A stretch of DNA of 64,000 nt from Kaistella carnis (GCF_003860585.1 NZ_CP034159.1:2666001-2730000), one strand, 5' to 3'. Numbered from the stretch's first letter, positions 27,082-34,147 are shown. Made by a program: numbers and translations. Notes: a model not told the origin generated them from the sequence alone.

Positions 27082-27100
27082 TAGCACCTAAATTAGCACC
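27082..27100 (+). repeat. Right copy of the 19-bp element A end repeat
   Basis: This is identical to 7693-7711 (two TAGCACC units 12 bp apart), 63 bp before the core at 27145. It marks the right end of element A and probably binds its integrase. Confidence 0.6.
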
Positions 27101-27105
27101 CGAAA

Positions 27106-27143
27106 ATAAAAAACCCTGTAAATCAATTGATTACAGGGTTTTC
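27106..27143. terminator. Terminator at the right end of element A
   Basis: AAACCCTGTAAATCAATTGATTACAGGGTTT has the stem AAACCCTGTAA / TTACAGGGTTT with A-rich and T-rich flanks. On the minus strand it follows the core sequence exactly as the ssrA terminator should. On the plus strand it can end the hsd-STAND transcript. Confidence 0.75.
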
Positions 27144-27144
27144 T

Positions 27145-27158
27145 GTGGAGTTGGAGGG
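27145..27158 (+). other. Attachment core between elements A and B
   Basis: GTGGAGTTGGAGGG is identical to the 14-bp core at 7561 and to the ssrA 3' end at 33701. The sequence to its right (TACACAATTGC) no longer matches ssrA, so this is a hybrid junction of the two elements. Confidence 0.85.
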
Positions 27159-27354
27159 TACACAATTGCTTATTGATAATCAAATGGTTATGGCTTGAAA
27201 AATTATTTTGTTACCATATTTGTCCCGATTGCTATCTACTTATCACTCTAATTCGTATCTATTTTTCAAAGTTTTTCGCAATGCTTTCGTTTGTATCAAT
27301 TATTTTAAATTGCCGGTTTTTCACAAAAATTGTAGATTTATAAAAAATACAATC

Positions 27355-28011
27355 ATGAATGAAAATTTAAAACAAGTTAAGAAATTTAATTCGATAAAAA
27401 AATCTTGCTTCCAAAGATTGGTAAGCTTAGGATTTGATGAGAATAAATTAGAAAGCCATTACTTAAATTCTGCAATTGTTGAAAGTGAAGAAGGTAAATT
27501 GAGGGATTTTATATGGAGCAAGTATCATGAGTTATTACATGAAAACGCACAAGATTTGCAAAAGCAAAGTCAAATTCACTGGAGTATGGCTGTGTTTTCT
27601 TATGATTATGAAAACGGAAAAAATACGCTTCAGCAGAAGGACTTATCTCATAAAGCGAGATTGTTAAATTATGAAATTCTTAGTCTCCAACAGAATTCTT
27701 TAAATTATAGAATTGTAATAATACCTGGAAAGTGTAGTATTTGTCAATCTGAAAAGGATAAAAATTATACAATCGAAGAAATGCGTTCAAATCCAGTAAT
27801 TCCACATAAAAATTGTGATTGTTCGGGATTTGGCTGTATTTGTATGTACGGATTAACTACTCTTCGTGACGAGAATGGTGATTTGATTTGGAATGAGGAT
27901 AGCTTTGATTATACAAACAAATCCCGTAAGATTAAAACTAATGACAAACTTGCGAGAGAGGGTGCGGGTGCAATTATAAGTTTCCTTAATCTTTTCAAGA
28001 AAAAGAGGTGA
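27355..28011 (+). CDS. Uncharacterised protein with Cys/His motif reminiscent of Mu gpF-type head proteins
   Basis: A 218-residue protein, the only plus-strand gene of element B. The N-terminal two thirds are helical and unrecognised. Residues about 124-162 carry CSICQSEKD and then VIPHKNCDCSGFGCICMYG. The spacing C-x2-C ... P-H-x2-C-x-C resembles the metal- or disulfide-binding tail of phage minor head proteins of the Mu gpF/SPP1 gp7 type. The resemblance is short and by eye. I chose ATG 27355; an upstream extension to 27208 covers the left end of the element. Confidence 0.65.
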   Translation: MNENLKQVKKFNSIKKSCFQRLVSLGFDENKLESHYLNSAIVESEEGKLRDFIWSKYHELLHENAQDLQKQSQIHWSMAVFSYDYENGKNTLQQKDLSHKARLLNYEILSLQQNSLNYRIVIIPGKCSICQSEKDKNYTIEEMRSNPVIPHKNCDCSGFGCICMYGLTTLRDENGDLIWNEDSFDYTNKSRKIKTNDKLAREGAGAIISFLNLFKKKR

Positions 28012-28099
28012 GCAACCTTTGGATTCCCTTTTTGAGTTTGTTTTAGTGGTTGTGCATTTATGTTTTATTAGTATAATATTCTTTTTATCTTTGAGGTTA

Positions 28100-28348
28100 T
28101 CACTTGAAAAGTGCTACCAATATAGAAACAATTAAAGAGATAATTGAAATTACTAATGATTTTTCACTTGTCGTCAATGCTTTCCATTCCCTTAACAAAT
28201 TACTTATAATAAAATATTCTTTTTCGACAAAAGTCCATCCTTCACTTAATTTCTGTTGAAGTTTATTTTTATTAACAATGTCATAATCATAGCCTGCCAT
28301 CACAATTTCCGGATGGTATTTTGATTTTCTAATCCTATACTTTATCAT
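28100..28348 (-). CDS. Small hypothetical protein with C-terminal membrane helix
   Basis: An 82-residue frame starting MIKYRIRKSKYHPE (ATG 28348; an alternative start at 28390 adds 14 residues). The N-terminal half is soluble. The last 20 residues (SLVISIISLIVSILVALFK) form one transmembrane helix at the very C-terminus, as in tail-anchored proteins or small toxins. It is convergent with the 27355 gene. No family is recognised. Confidence 0.55.
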   Translation of the reverse strand: MIKYRIRKSKYHPEIVMAGYDYDIVNKNKLQQKLSEGWTFVEKEYFIISNLLREWKALTTSEKSLVISIISLIVSILVALFK

Positions 28349-28446
28349 ACAATTGGTTTGGTTTATCTCTAATATACGAATTAATCGCAAACAATTGAAA
28401 ATAATGTGGGTAATTTTAAGATAGAAAAAGAGTTTTTAATGCAAAA

Positions 28447-28475
28447 TAAAAGCGGGTGTTGCTCCCGCTCTTTTT
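28447..28475 (-). terminator. Terminator of the element B leftward operon
   Basis: On the minus strand AGCGGG-AGCAACA-CCCGCT is followed by TTTATTTT. It lies a few bases after the stop of the 28481 gene and closes the operon that starts at 31505. Confidence 0.75.
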
Positions 28476-28480
28476 TATAT

Positions 28481-29077
28481 TTAATACCTCGAGTAATTAG
28501 CAAAACTTTCACTGTTTACTGTGATTTGATTATTAAAGAAATCGAAAACGAAAATGTTGCCGATAATTTCGCCCGTTCTTTCAGACAATTTCATAATTTG
28601 TTCTGCGAGTTGGTTTGCTTCGTGATACATTTCTATTTTTTCCGGCTCATTGATCTGCAAGATAAAAAGCTCTTTTAGCTCTATTTCTGCATTATCAATT
28701 TGCTCATAATTTCCATTTTTCACCTCTACAAAGTCCCTCAAAAATCGTGTTCCCTGAATAAGTACGTTAAAGCCTGCAAAGTGTTGGTTCAATTTTTCTA
28801 ATGCTCTGCGTAAACCGTCTTTTGCGATGTCTCGAAGCTCTGGAGGTAATGTCCGGAAGTTCTGCTTTTCTAAAATTGCCGGAATGTTTAAGTTTTGAGT
28901 TAAGAGACTTTTCAATTCGATGTCAGTAAATTTCAAATTTCTGTCAGTCTCGAAATTTTCTATTCTGCTATTTGACTCTGAAATCCTTTGTCTCAAATTG
29001 TTTAATGTGCTTTCATACCCTCCATTTCTTAAAATGATAGGTTCTAAATTGTTTGTGGTGGTTTTTGTTTTACTCAT
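28481..29077 (-). CDS. Uncharacterised element B protein (last gene of operon)
   Basis: 198 residues, soluble, largely helical, with charged heptad-like stretches (LNNLRQRISESNSRIENFE) and no signal peptide or recognised motif. It starts 4 bp after the DUF5681-like gene and is the last gene before the operon terminator. By position it could be a packaging or capsid-related satellite gene, but nothing in the sequence shows it. Confidence 0.7.
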   Translation of the reverse strand: MSKTKTTTNNLEPIILRNGGYESTLNNLRQRISESNSRIENFETDRNLKFTDIELKSLLTQNLNIPAILEKQNFRTLPPELRDIAKDGLRRALEKLNQHFAGFNVLIQGTRFLRDFVEVKNGNYEQIDNAEIELKELFILQINEPEKIEMYHEANQLAEQIMKLSERTGEIIGNIFVFDFFNNQITVNSESFANYSRY

Positions 29078-29081
29078 TTTC

Positions 29082-29369
29082 TTATAAATTATATTCGTGT
29101 TTTACTCTGCTTACTAATTCGTTAAACTGCTCTTCTGTCAGATCGTCAATAGTTCCTGAAACGCTTCTTAATGATGGAATGACAAATTTTGTCATGTCAA
29201 TTATGAATTTGAATTTTTCCCTTGCTTCAAGCTCTGAAAACGCTTCATTTAGTTCCTCAAGATGGTTGTTTACGAAGTCTTGGAAAAACTGTCTTATTTC
29301 TACCGTATTGCGGTTTTTACTGCCTTTAACTCTACCTTTTCCGTGGGTGTTTCCTTTTGCGAATGCCAT
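29082..29369 (-). CDS. Small DUF5681-like protein (terminase small subunit-like)
   Basis: 95 residues. The N-terminus FAKGNTHGKGRVKGSKNRNT has the Gly/Arg/Lys-rich signature of DUF5681 proteins. It is followed by helices IRQFFQDFVNNHLEELNEAF and REKFKFIIDMTKFVIPSLR. Related small proteins occur in phages and elements and resemble terminase small subunits, which bind DNA to start packaging. In a compact integrase-excisionase-replication element this suggests a satellite using a helper phage. The assignment is by eye. Confidence 0.65.
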   Translation of the reverse strand: MAFAKGNTHGKGRVKGSKNRNTVEIRQFFQDFVNNHLEELNEAFSELEAREKFKFIIDMTKFVIPSLRSVSGTIDDLTEEQFNELVSRVKHEYNL

Positions 29370-29394
29370 ATTTTGAAGTTAGATTTATGTTAGT

Positions 29395-30063
29395 TTAACT
29401 GTTGAAGTTATCAAAGTGAGTTTTATTCATAGTGAATACAGTGTGAAGTTCCTGCAATGCCTTTGCGCTGAAAAGTTTTTTAAAATCTACTTTTTTCGCA
29501 ATTTGAGATTTTGGCTTTTCGTTTTTGAAGTAAGAGATTAGTAAACTCAGGAAATATTTTCTGTAATCGTAATGAGCTTCTTCGATGTGATGCCAGTATT
29601 TTTTTTCATACATCCTTTGCCTAAATTCCGTAATGACAGAATCTGACAGTTTATTCAGTGTTATTGTAACCTCTTCTGCTTCGTTAAAATAATCTTGCAA
29701 GAATCCTTGCATCCAGTTCCGGTGCAATTGTGCAACCTCAACTTTGCTAAATGGGTGTGAATCTCTTAATCCTGCTTCAAATTCGCACAAAATGAAATCT
29801 TTTTCATAAATATCCATATTTGCGCTTTTATCTTCTCTCTCGACATTCGTATCGTGTTTTGCGTGAAGATGGAAATTAGAGCTGTTTCCGTTCGTTTTAG
29901 GAATGTTTTCAGCATTATACCGACCGCCGTTTTCAAAACTCTCTATAAATTTGTTTAATTCCGTTTGAGTTGAAGTTGCTAACATTTGAAATCGAAGCTC
30001 CCTTTTTTTTCTTGCAATTTCATGGCTTATGTCTGTCAAGCTTTTTATTCTATCTGTTTTCAT
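29395..30063 (-). CDS. Uncharacterised element B protein
   Basis: 222 residues, soluble, mixed charge. A low-complexity middle part (GGRYNAENIPKTNGNSSNFH) separates a helical N-terminus from a helical C-terminal domain (EVAQLHRNWMQGFLQDYFNEAEE, HYDYRKYFLSLLISYFKNE). No family is recognised. It lies between the replication-type gene and the DUF5681-like gene in one operon with short gaps. Confidence 0.7.
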   Translation of the reverse strand: MKTDRIKSLTDISHEIARKKRELRFQMLATSTQTELNKFIESFENGGRYNAENIPKTNGNSSNFHLHAKHDTNVEREDKSANMDIYEKDFILCEFEAGLRDSHPFSKVEVAQLHRNWMQGFLQDYFNEAEEVTITLNKLSDSVITEFRQRMYEKKYWHHIEEAHYDYRKYFLSLLISYFKNEKPKSQIAKKVDFKKLFSAKALQELHTVFTMNKTHFDNFNS

Positions 30064-30080
30064 TTCTCGTGTTTTTCTGA

Positions 30081-30728
30081 TTAGTTTATCAATCTTTGCT
30101 CAAGAGGGATTTTACTGAGTCTTTTTATTTTCTGCAGTCGCAATTGCTCGGCTGTCTTTCCTCCAGTCAATTCTTTATCCGGCAAACTCAGTGCGTAGCT
30201 TTTCCAGTTTTCAATTGGTTGTCCGGTTTTGTCTGTAAATTCTGTTGCAGACAATTTCTTGTAAAACTTTCTTGCTTGCGATGTGCAAAAATTATTGTCT
30301 GAAAAAAAAGCCACCACCTCTTCCTCTGTTGGAATACTATTCTGTTTATAGTAGTGGTTGTTATTTTCTTTTTCTCTTTTACTATTATTGTTTATTGTTT
30401 TATTAGTTATACTTTGAGCCATCATTTCAGGTAGTGGTTTAGCCACCCCTTCAAGGGTGGAGTTCTTAACTGATTCATTTTCAATACGTTGCAATCCGCC
30501 TTTTAATCCGTTTTGTTTTGACTTAATAACGAAGTCCATTGTCTTTTTGTAAGAGTTGAAATATTTCTGAACAATTTTTGTTTTAATCGTGAAGTTTTTT
30601 TCTCGATAATAACACGAAACTGCGAGCAGAAATTCAGCAAGATGTTTATCGTTTTCAAAAAATTCCTCTGCCATTTCCAAATCTTCAAAAGTTATTTTGA
30701 AGTATGGTTTTCTATTTGTCCTCTCCAT
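30081..30728 (-). CDS. Replication-initiation-type protein of element B (DUF7833-like)
   Basis: 215 residues. The N-terminal domain (YFKITFEDLEMAEEFFENDKHLAEFLLAV) looks like phage replication-associated proteins. A low-complexity linker with a run of Asn and Lys follows. The C-terminal segment PTEEEVVAFFSDNNFCTSQARKFYKKL ... GQPIENWKSYAL matches the NWK-x-A ending typical of phage/plasmid replication proteins in Bacteroidota. It overlaps the upstream gene by 17 bases. It probably recruits host replication functions to the element. Confidence 0.7.
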   Translation of the reverse strand: MERTNRKPYFKITFEDLEMAEEFFENDKHLAEFLLAVSCYYREKNFTIKTKIVQKYFNSYKKTMDFVIKSKQNGLKGGLQRIENESVKNSTLEGVAKPLPEMMAQSITNKTINNNSKREKENNNHYYKQNSIPTEEEVVAFFSDNNFCTSQARKFYKKLSATEFTDKTGQPIENWKSYALSLPDKELTGGKTAEQLRLQKIKRLSKIPLEQRLIN

Positions 30729-30966
30729 TATTTGTCATTTCTTTAGTTAAGTAGAATCCGGCTCGGTGTTTTGAGATTGGGCAAAGTCCAAATCCAACAA
30801 AATTTATTTGATTTTTGTCTTGCAGGTCTGCAAGTCGGTAGCAGATGTATGCTCTTTCAATTCCGGTTTGTTTCGATACCTGAAGCATGGTCTTAGGATA
30901 GCCGGAAAATGCTTTTTTTAATCTTTCGCTTTGTGAGCGGTATTTCTTATATTTGCTGTCTAACAT
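30712..30966 (-). CDS. Small winged-helix-like protein
   Basis: 84 residues. PKTMLQVSKQTGIERAYICYRLADLQDKNQI reads as a helix-turn-helix in which a recognition helix (ERAYICYRLADLQ) precedes a wing. It is probably a regulator or accessory protein of replication. It overlaps the 30728 gene, so translation may be coupled. Confidence 0.65.
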   Translation of the reverse strand: MLDSKYKKYRSQSERLKKAFSGYPKTMLQVSKQTGIERAYICYRLADLQDKNQINFVGFGLCPISKHRAGFYLTKEMTNNGEDK

Positions 30967-31023
30967 TTCTTTATTTGTCTAAAGTGGTTAATATTAAGAG
31001 GGTTGCAGCCCTCTTTTTGTTTT

Positions 31024-31308
31024 CTACAATTCATTTTCATTCATTAAATGGTCTATTTCGCTCCTTTTGAAGTACACACGATTGCCAATGCCATAAGATT
31101 TTAAAGCACCTTCTTTTCGCCAGCGGTGAAGCGTGGAAAGGTCGATTTTTAGCATTTCGCAAACTTGAGAGCGGGTTAAGTATTCAGTGGGTTGTTTGGG
31201 TTGAAATTCCTCTGACAATTCTTTTTTAATTGCCGGAATCAATTGCTCCTTGATTTTCTCTATCAGGTCGTTTGGTGAAACGCCTATAAATTGAATGTGG
31301 TTCATCAT
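31024..31308 (-). CDS. Helix-turn-helix excisionase-like protein
   Basis: 94 residues. After a helical N-terminus the C-terminal half is a winged HTH of the excisionase/MerR class: YLTRSQVCEMLKIDLSTLHRWRKEGALKSYGIGNRVYFKRSEID. It lies 5 bp after another HTH gene and precedes a GC-rich hairpin (30999-31016, AGAGGG-TTGCAG-CCCTCT), which may modulate read-through to the replication genes. Confidence 0.85.
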   Translation of the reverse strand: MMNHIQFIGVSPNDLIEKIKEQLIPAIKKELSEEFQPKQPTEYLTRSQVCEMLKIDLSTLHRWRKEGALKSYGIGNRVYFKRSEIDHLMNENEL

Positions 31309-31313
31309 AATGT

Positions 31314-31505
31314 TTAAACTTTTTCCATGTTTAATTCCAGTTCCTCAATAACATATAATAGTTTTCCTCCTATTTTCTTTCCGGCAATTAATCCTTTCCG
31401 TTTCCAAAGTTGAAAAGTGGAACGGGAAATTCTGAAATATTCACACACTTCGTTTGCGGTGGAATATTTTGGTTTTCGTGCTTTTTCAAGTGGTATTTCT
31501 GTCAT
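31314..31505 (-). CDS. Small excisionase-like HTH protein
   Basis: 63 residues, almost only a winged HTH: YSTANEVCEYFRISRSTFQLWKRKGLIAGKKIGGKLLYVIEELE. It is the first gene of the leftward operon and follows a clear promoter at 31524-31554. A role as excisionase or as a switch regulator fits its size and place next to the integrase gene. Confidence 0.85.
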   Translation of the reverse strand: MTEIPLEKARKPKYSTANEVCEYFRISRSTFQLWKRKGLIAGKKIGGKLLYVIEELELNMEKV

Positions 31506-31523
31506 GATGTTTTAATTATAACA

Positions 31524-31554
31524 CAAAGTTACAAAATTATTTAATTCTTAACAA
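31524..31554 (-). promoter_or_regulatory. Promoter of the element B leftward operon
   Basis: On the minus strand TTG (31552-31554), 20 bp, then TAACTTTG (31524-31531) match the Bacteroidota consensus. The start of transcription would be just upstream of ATG 31505. Confidence 0.7.
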
Positions 31555-31581
31555 AAAATACTCATAAATGATTTTAATTGC

Positions 31582-31638
31582 GTTTGTATATACAAAATAA
31601 TAAAGAATAAGTAATAATATGTGTTTGTATATACAAAA
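31582..31638. promoter_or_regulatory. Two identical palindromic operator-like sites
   Basis: The 16-mer GTTTGTATATACAAAA, containing the palindrome TTTGTATATACAAA, occurs at 31582-31597 and 31623-31638, 41 bp apart (about four helical turns). The pair lies just upstream of the leftward promoter and after the terminator of the integrase operon. A dimeric regulator, such as a helper-phage or element repressor, could bind cooperatively. Confidence 0.6.
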
Positions 31639-31670
31639 GTGATAATTCGAGAGGGTGATAGGTTTTAGGC

Positions 31671-31700
31671 AAAAAAAAGCATCTAAAAATATAGATGCTT
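31671..31700 (-). terminator. Terminator of the integrase B operon
   Basis: On the minus strand AAGCATCTA-6 nt-TAGATGCTT is followed by a run of eight T/U. It separates the integrase operon from the xis-type operon. Confidence 0.85.
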
Positions 31701-31726
31701 GAGGTGTTGGTGTTTGTTAAACCGTT

Positions 31727-32188
31727 TTAAAATCTTTTCAAGTGGTCAATTTCCGTTTGTAATAATGGAATTTTGTTTTGGTGGGTGGTGCGCCAGTAGG
31801 TTGTTGGTGCTGTATAGTCTGCAAAAGCAATAGGTAGCTCGTCAGGTTCTAACACCTTGAGCATTTCCGAAAACCAATTTTTATACTCGGTATCTTCACC
31901 TCTGCAGTCGTTGAGAAATTGCTCGTTATCCTGCTCAAATACCGTGGTTAATTCTGAAATAGAGGTCTCTATGATTGTTTCATGAAGGGTGGGAAATTTG
32001 TGGCTTAACCAATTTGAAACCGGTAATTCCTCATGTGTGTGTGTTCCATTATAAAACATACAACGCCATGCTAATCCGTTGGGAGCTGCAAAAGGCAGTG
32101 CTTTCAAATGTTCATAACCTCTGCAATGGAGCTGCTCTGCAATTTGCAAAAGTTTTTGCATGTTAAATGAGTAATAATTCGTCTCCAT
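31727..32188 (-). CDS. Uncharacterised protein coupled to integrase B
   Basis: 153 residues, starting METNYYSFNMQKLLQ one base after the integrase stop, so expression is coupled. It is rich in Glu, His, Trp and Thr (AAPNGLAWRCMFYNGTHTHEE; YTAPTTYWRTTHQNKIP), acidic and soluble. No family is recognised. An upstream frame extension into the integrase gene (to 32281) is unlikely to be the real start. Confidence 0.7.
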   Translation of the reverse strand: METNYYSFNMQKLLQIAEQLHCRGYEHLKALPFAAPNGLAWRCMFYNGTHTHEELPVSNWLSHKFPTLHETIIETSISELTTVFEQDNEQFLNDCRGEDTEYKNWFSEMLKVLEPDELPIAFADYTAPTTYWRTTHQNKIPLLQTEIDHLKRF

Positions 32189-32189
32189 A

Positions 32190-33503
32190 TTAAACTGCTT
32201 TAAGGTGGGTTTCAATTTTCTCTTTAACTCGCAAAGCTTTTTCCATTTTCTCGGTTTTATCGTACAGTTTAACCATTTCATCAGTCCGGTGACCGGTTTG
32301 GATTTTTACGTCTTTTCCCAGCACTTCAATAAAGTTTGTGACAAAAGAGCGTCTGCAAATATGTGAGGTGACTAATTCCCACTTTTCAAATTCCTTTGTG
32401 ATTTTCTTTCCATGCTTGCCCTCCGACTTGTCTTTAATTCCGCCAATCATTTTTTTATTAATCCCTGCTAACTTGCAAACCTGTTTGATGTATTCATTAA
32501 ACTTTTGGTCTGAAATTTTTCTCGGGAAATTGCCAGCTCTTTTGTTAAGAATTTTAATTACTTCAGGAAAAAGAAATATTATTTCCTCTGAGTCGGTTGT
32601 TTGATTTGCAATTTTCTTTTGGCGGTACTTCAATAAATTCCCATCTATAATATTTTCACTTCTGAAATTAAGGAGGTCGGAAACTCTTGCACCGGTATAG
32701 CATCCTATAATGAGCCAGTCTCTTGCATTGTCCAAATAGTCATTTGTTAGCTCAATACTTTGGATTTTCTGAATTTCCTGCATGGATAAAACCGGTGGTG
32801 TGCTTTTCATTTCAGGTTTAATAAATTCCCAGTGCAAAACGTCTGAATTAATCTCAAGCTTCTTTTTGTGAGCATAAACACATAGGGTTTTAATGTATTT
32901 CAGGTCTTTAATGATTGTTGAAGCACTGAATTTGTTCTCATGCATCCAGTCGGCAAAACGTTCTCTAAAACGATCGTCTATGTCAGTTATTGTAAGTTTG
33001 CGATTAAAGGCTTCTACTTTGTTTTTGATGGTTTTTAACTTCTTGCGGGTTGCGTCTGTAATTGAGTTTTGCATTCCTGCAATTGTTCTGCTTTTTTCTT
33101 TAATGTAGAAATCTACAAACTCAGAAAACTTATCCGGAACTGCTGAGGTGTTTTTCGCTTGAGGTGTGGAGTGTGGGAAATAAGTCTGCTCGATAAATTC
33201 CTTAATTTCCTTTTTGGTTGCTTGTGGGTTACTCTGAATAAATGTTGAGAAATCTGTGCGGAAATTAGAGAGTGCAATTTGAGTTTCTAATAGCAGTTTG
33301 TTAATTTTCTTTTGGTCAAGAATTTTTGTCTTTGGTTTGATTGCATCACTTCTTACACCACCATTTTTGTCATCCCAATATTCAGGATTAATAGAGTAGG
33401 GAGTTTTAAGTTTCGCATCTAAATTTGTGGTAGGTCGATAACGGAAATAAATGGTTGAATCCCTGCCCTCGTTTTTTCTCAGTGAAAACTTTATTGTTGC
33501 CAT
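32190..33503 (-). CDS. Tyrosine-type site-specific integrase of element B
   Basis: 437 residues. The N-terminal arm-binding domain, the SAM-like core-binding domain (residues about 120-230) and the catalytic domain are complete. Catalytic residues are R273 in CYTGARVSDLL, H381 and R384 in TSHICRRSF, H405 in QTGHRTDEM and the nucleophile Y414 in VKLYDKTE. It differs clearly from integrase A but uses the same core, GTGGAGTTGGAGGG, in ssrA. Four GTTACCAT-type repeats lie just upstream, where they could serve as arm sites and repress the gene. Confidence 0.94.
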   Translation of the reverse strand: MATIKFSLRKNEGRDSTIYFRYRPTTNLDAKLKTPYSINPEYWDDKNGGVRSDAIKPKTKILDQKKINKLLLETQIALSNFRTDFSTFIQSNPQATKKEIKEFIEQTYFPHSTPQAKNTSAVPDKFSEFVDFYIKEKSRTIAGMQNSITDATRKKLKTIKNKVEAFNRKLTITDIDDRFRERFADWMHENKFSASTIIKDLKYIKTLCVYAHKKKLEINSDVLHWEFIKPEMKSTPPVLSMQEIQKIQSIELTNDYLDNARDWLIIGCYTGARVSDLLNFRSENIIDGNLLKYRQKKIANQTTDSEEIIFLFPEVIKILNKRAGNFPRKISDQKFNEYIKQVCKLAGINKKMIGGIKDKSEGKHGKKITKEFEKWELVTSHICRRSFVTNFIEVLGKDVKIQTGHRTDEMVKLYDKTEKMEKALRVKEKIETHLKAV

Positions 33504-33544
33504 AAAATTAAATTTCTATTGCAAATTTACGCAAAGTTTTAAAT

Positions 33545-33595
33545 GTTACCATATTTGTTACCATGATTGTGACCATTGGTGCAATGTGTTACCAT
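33545..33595 (+). repeat. GTTACCAT repeats, probable arm-type sites of integrase B
   Basis: Copies lie at 33545, 33557, 33569 (as GTGACCAT) and 33588. The first three are spaced exactly 12 bp. One more GTTACCAT lies at the other end of element B (27210-27217), within a shared GTTACCATATTTGT. Repeats at both ends with regular spacing point to integrase binding. Confidence 0.6.
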
Positions 33596-33658
33596 TGATT
33601 GCAATTGCAGTTTATTGTTATAAACACTTATTAATATTGAGTTTGTGGAGGTAAGGCA

Positions 33659-33688
33659 CAAAAAAAGGCACTTCGTTAAAAGTGCCTA
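33659..33688 (-). terminator. Present terminator of ssrA, supplied by element B
   Basis: On the minus strand AGGCACTT-6 nt-AAGTGCCT is followed by seven T. It lies 13 bases beyond the ssrA 3' end and belongs to the right end of element B. Confidence 0.85.
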
Positions 33689-33700
33689 ATTTCATTAGAA

Positions 33701-33714
33701 GTGGAGTTGGAGGG
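33701..33714 (+). other. Attachment core at the ssrA 3' end (right end of element B)
   Basis: This is the 14-bp core GTGGAGTTGGAGGG. Here it continues into the intact tmRNA T-arm sequence. It is identical to the cores at 7561 and 27145. Confidence 0.85.
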
Positions 33715-34097
33715 ATTCGAACCCTCGTCCAAACAAGCAACACATAAGACTTCTACATGCTTATTCTGCAATTAATTGTCGACAGTAAACAGAGCACAGA
33801 CACCCAATTTACAGCTTAGCTTCTAAGATTTTCGTGAATTAGCCGAAGCAACTAAAACCTTATTTCCGCATTGCTATACCCCAGAATCAGACGTCGCGAA
33901 ACAGAACTTCTGTGGGATATCTTGCCTCCTTACTATCTTCGGGAGAGCGCTAAATCCTACTATAATTCAGATTAAGCAGCAAGAGCAAACTCTTGGTCGC
34001 CAGTTAAAATTTTGTAGCAAGGGATTAAAGAGATCGCGCTACGGTTCTCTGCATGCTTACTTACCCATTGATCTTGCTGTCGAAACCAGTCAACCCC
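33702..34097 (-). ncRNA. ssrA: Transfer-messenger RNA (tmRNA)
   Basis: About 396 nt on the minus strand. The 5' end GGGGTTGACTGGTTTCGAC and the 3' end GAGGGTTCGAATCCCTCC...CCA are the tRNA-like halves. The reading frame inside ends ...TGDQEFALAA followed by TAA (33975-33977 region); the tag's C-terminal ALAA directs proteolysis of rescued peptides. tmRNA frees stalled ribosomes together with SmpB. The last bases are the integration core, so each integration rebuilds the 3' end. A promoter box lies just upstream. Confidence 0.95.
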
Positions 34098-34114
34098 ATG
34101 TTTTTGTGAGATTG

Positions 34115-34147
34115 CAAAGATAAACAAAATATATTCCAAAATACCAA
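34115..34147 (-). promoter_or_regulatory. Probable promoter of ssrA
   Basis: On the minus strand TATCTTTG (34115-34122) lies 18 bp before the mature tmRNA 5' end. A TTG is found 22 bp upstream, slightly longer than the usual spacing. The region is otherwise AT-rich. Confidence 0.55.

Noticed and set aside
7561..27145. Self-transmissible conjugative element (ICE)
   Set aside because: Only MobC, relaxase and a small membrane protein are present; there is no coupling protein, no VirB4-type ATPase and no tra operon, so it is at most mobilizable.
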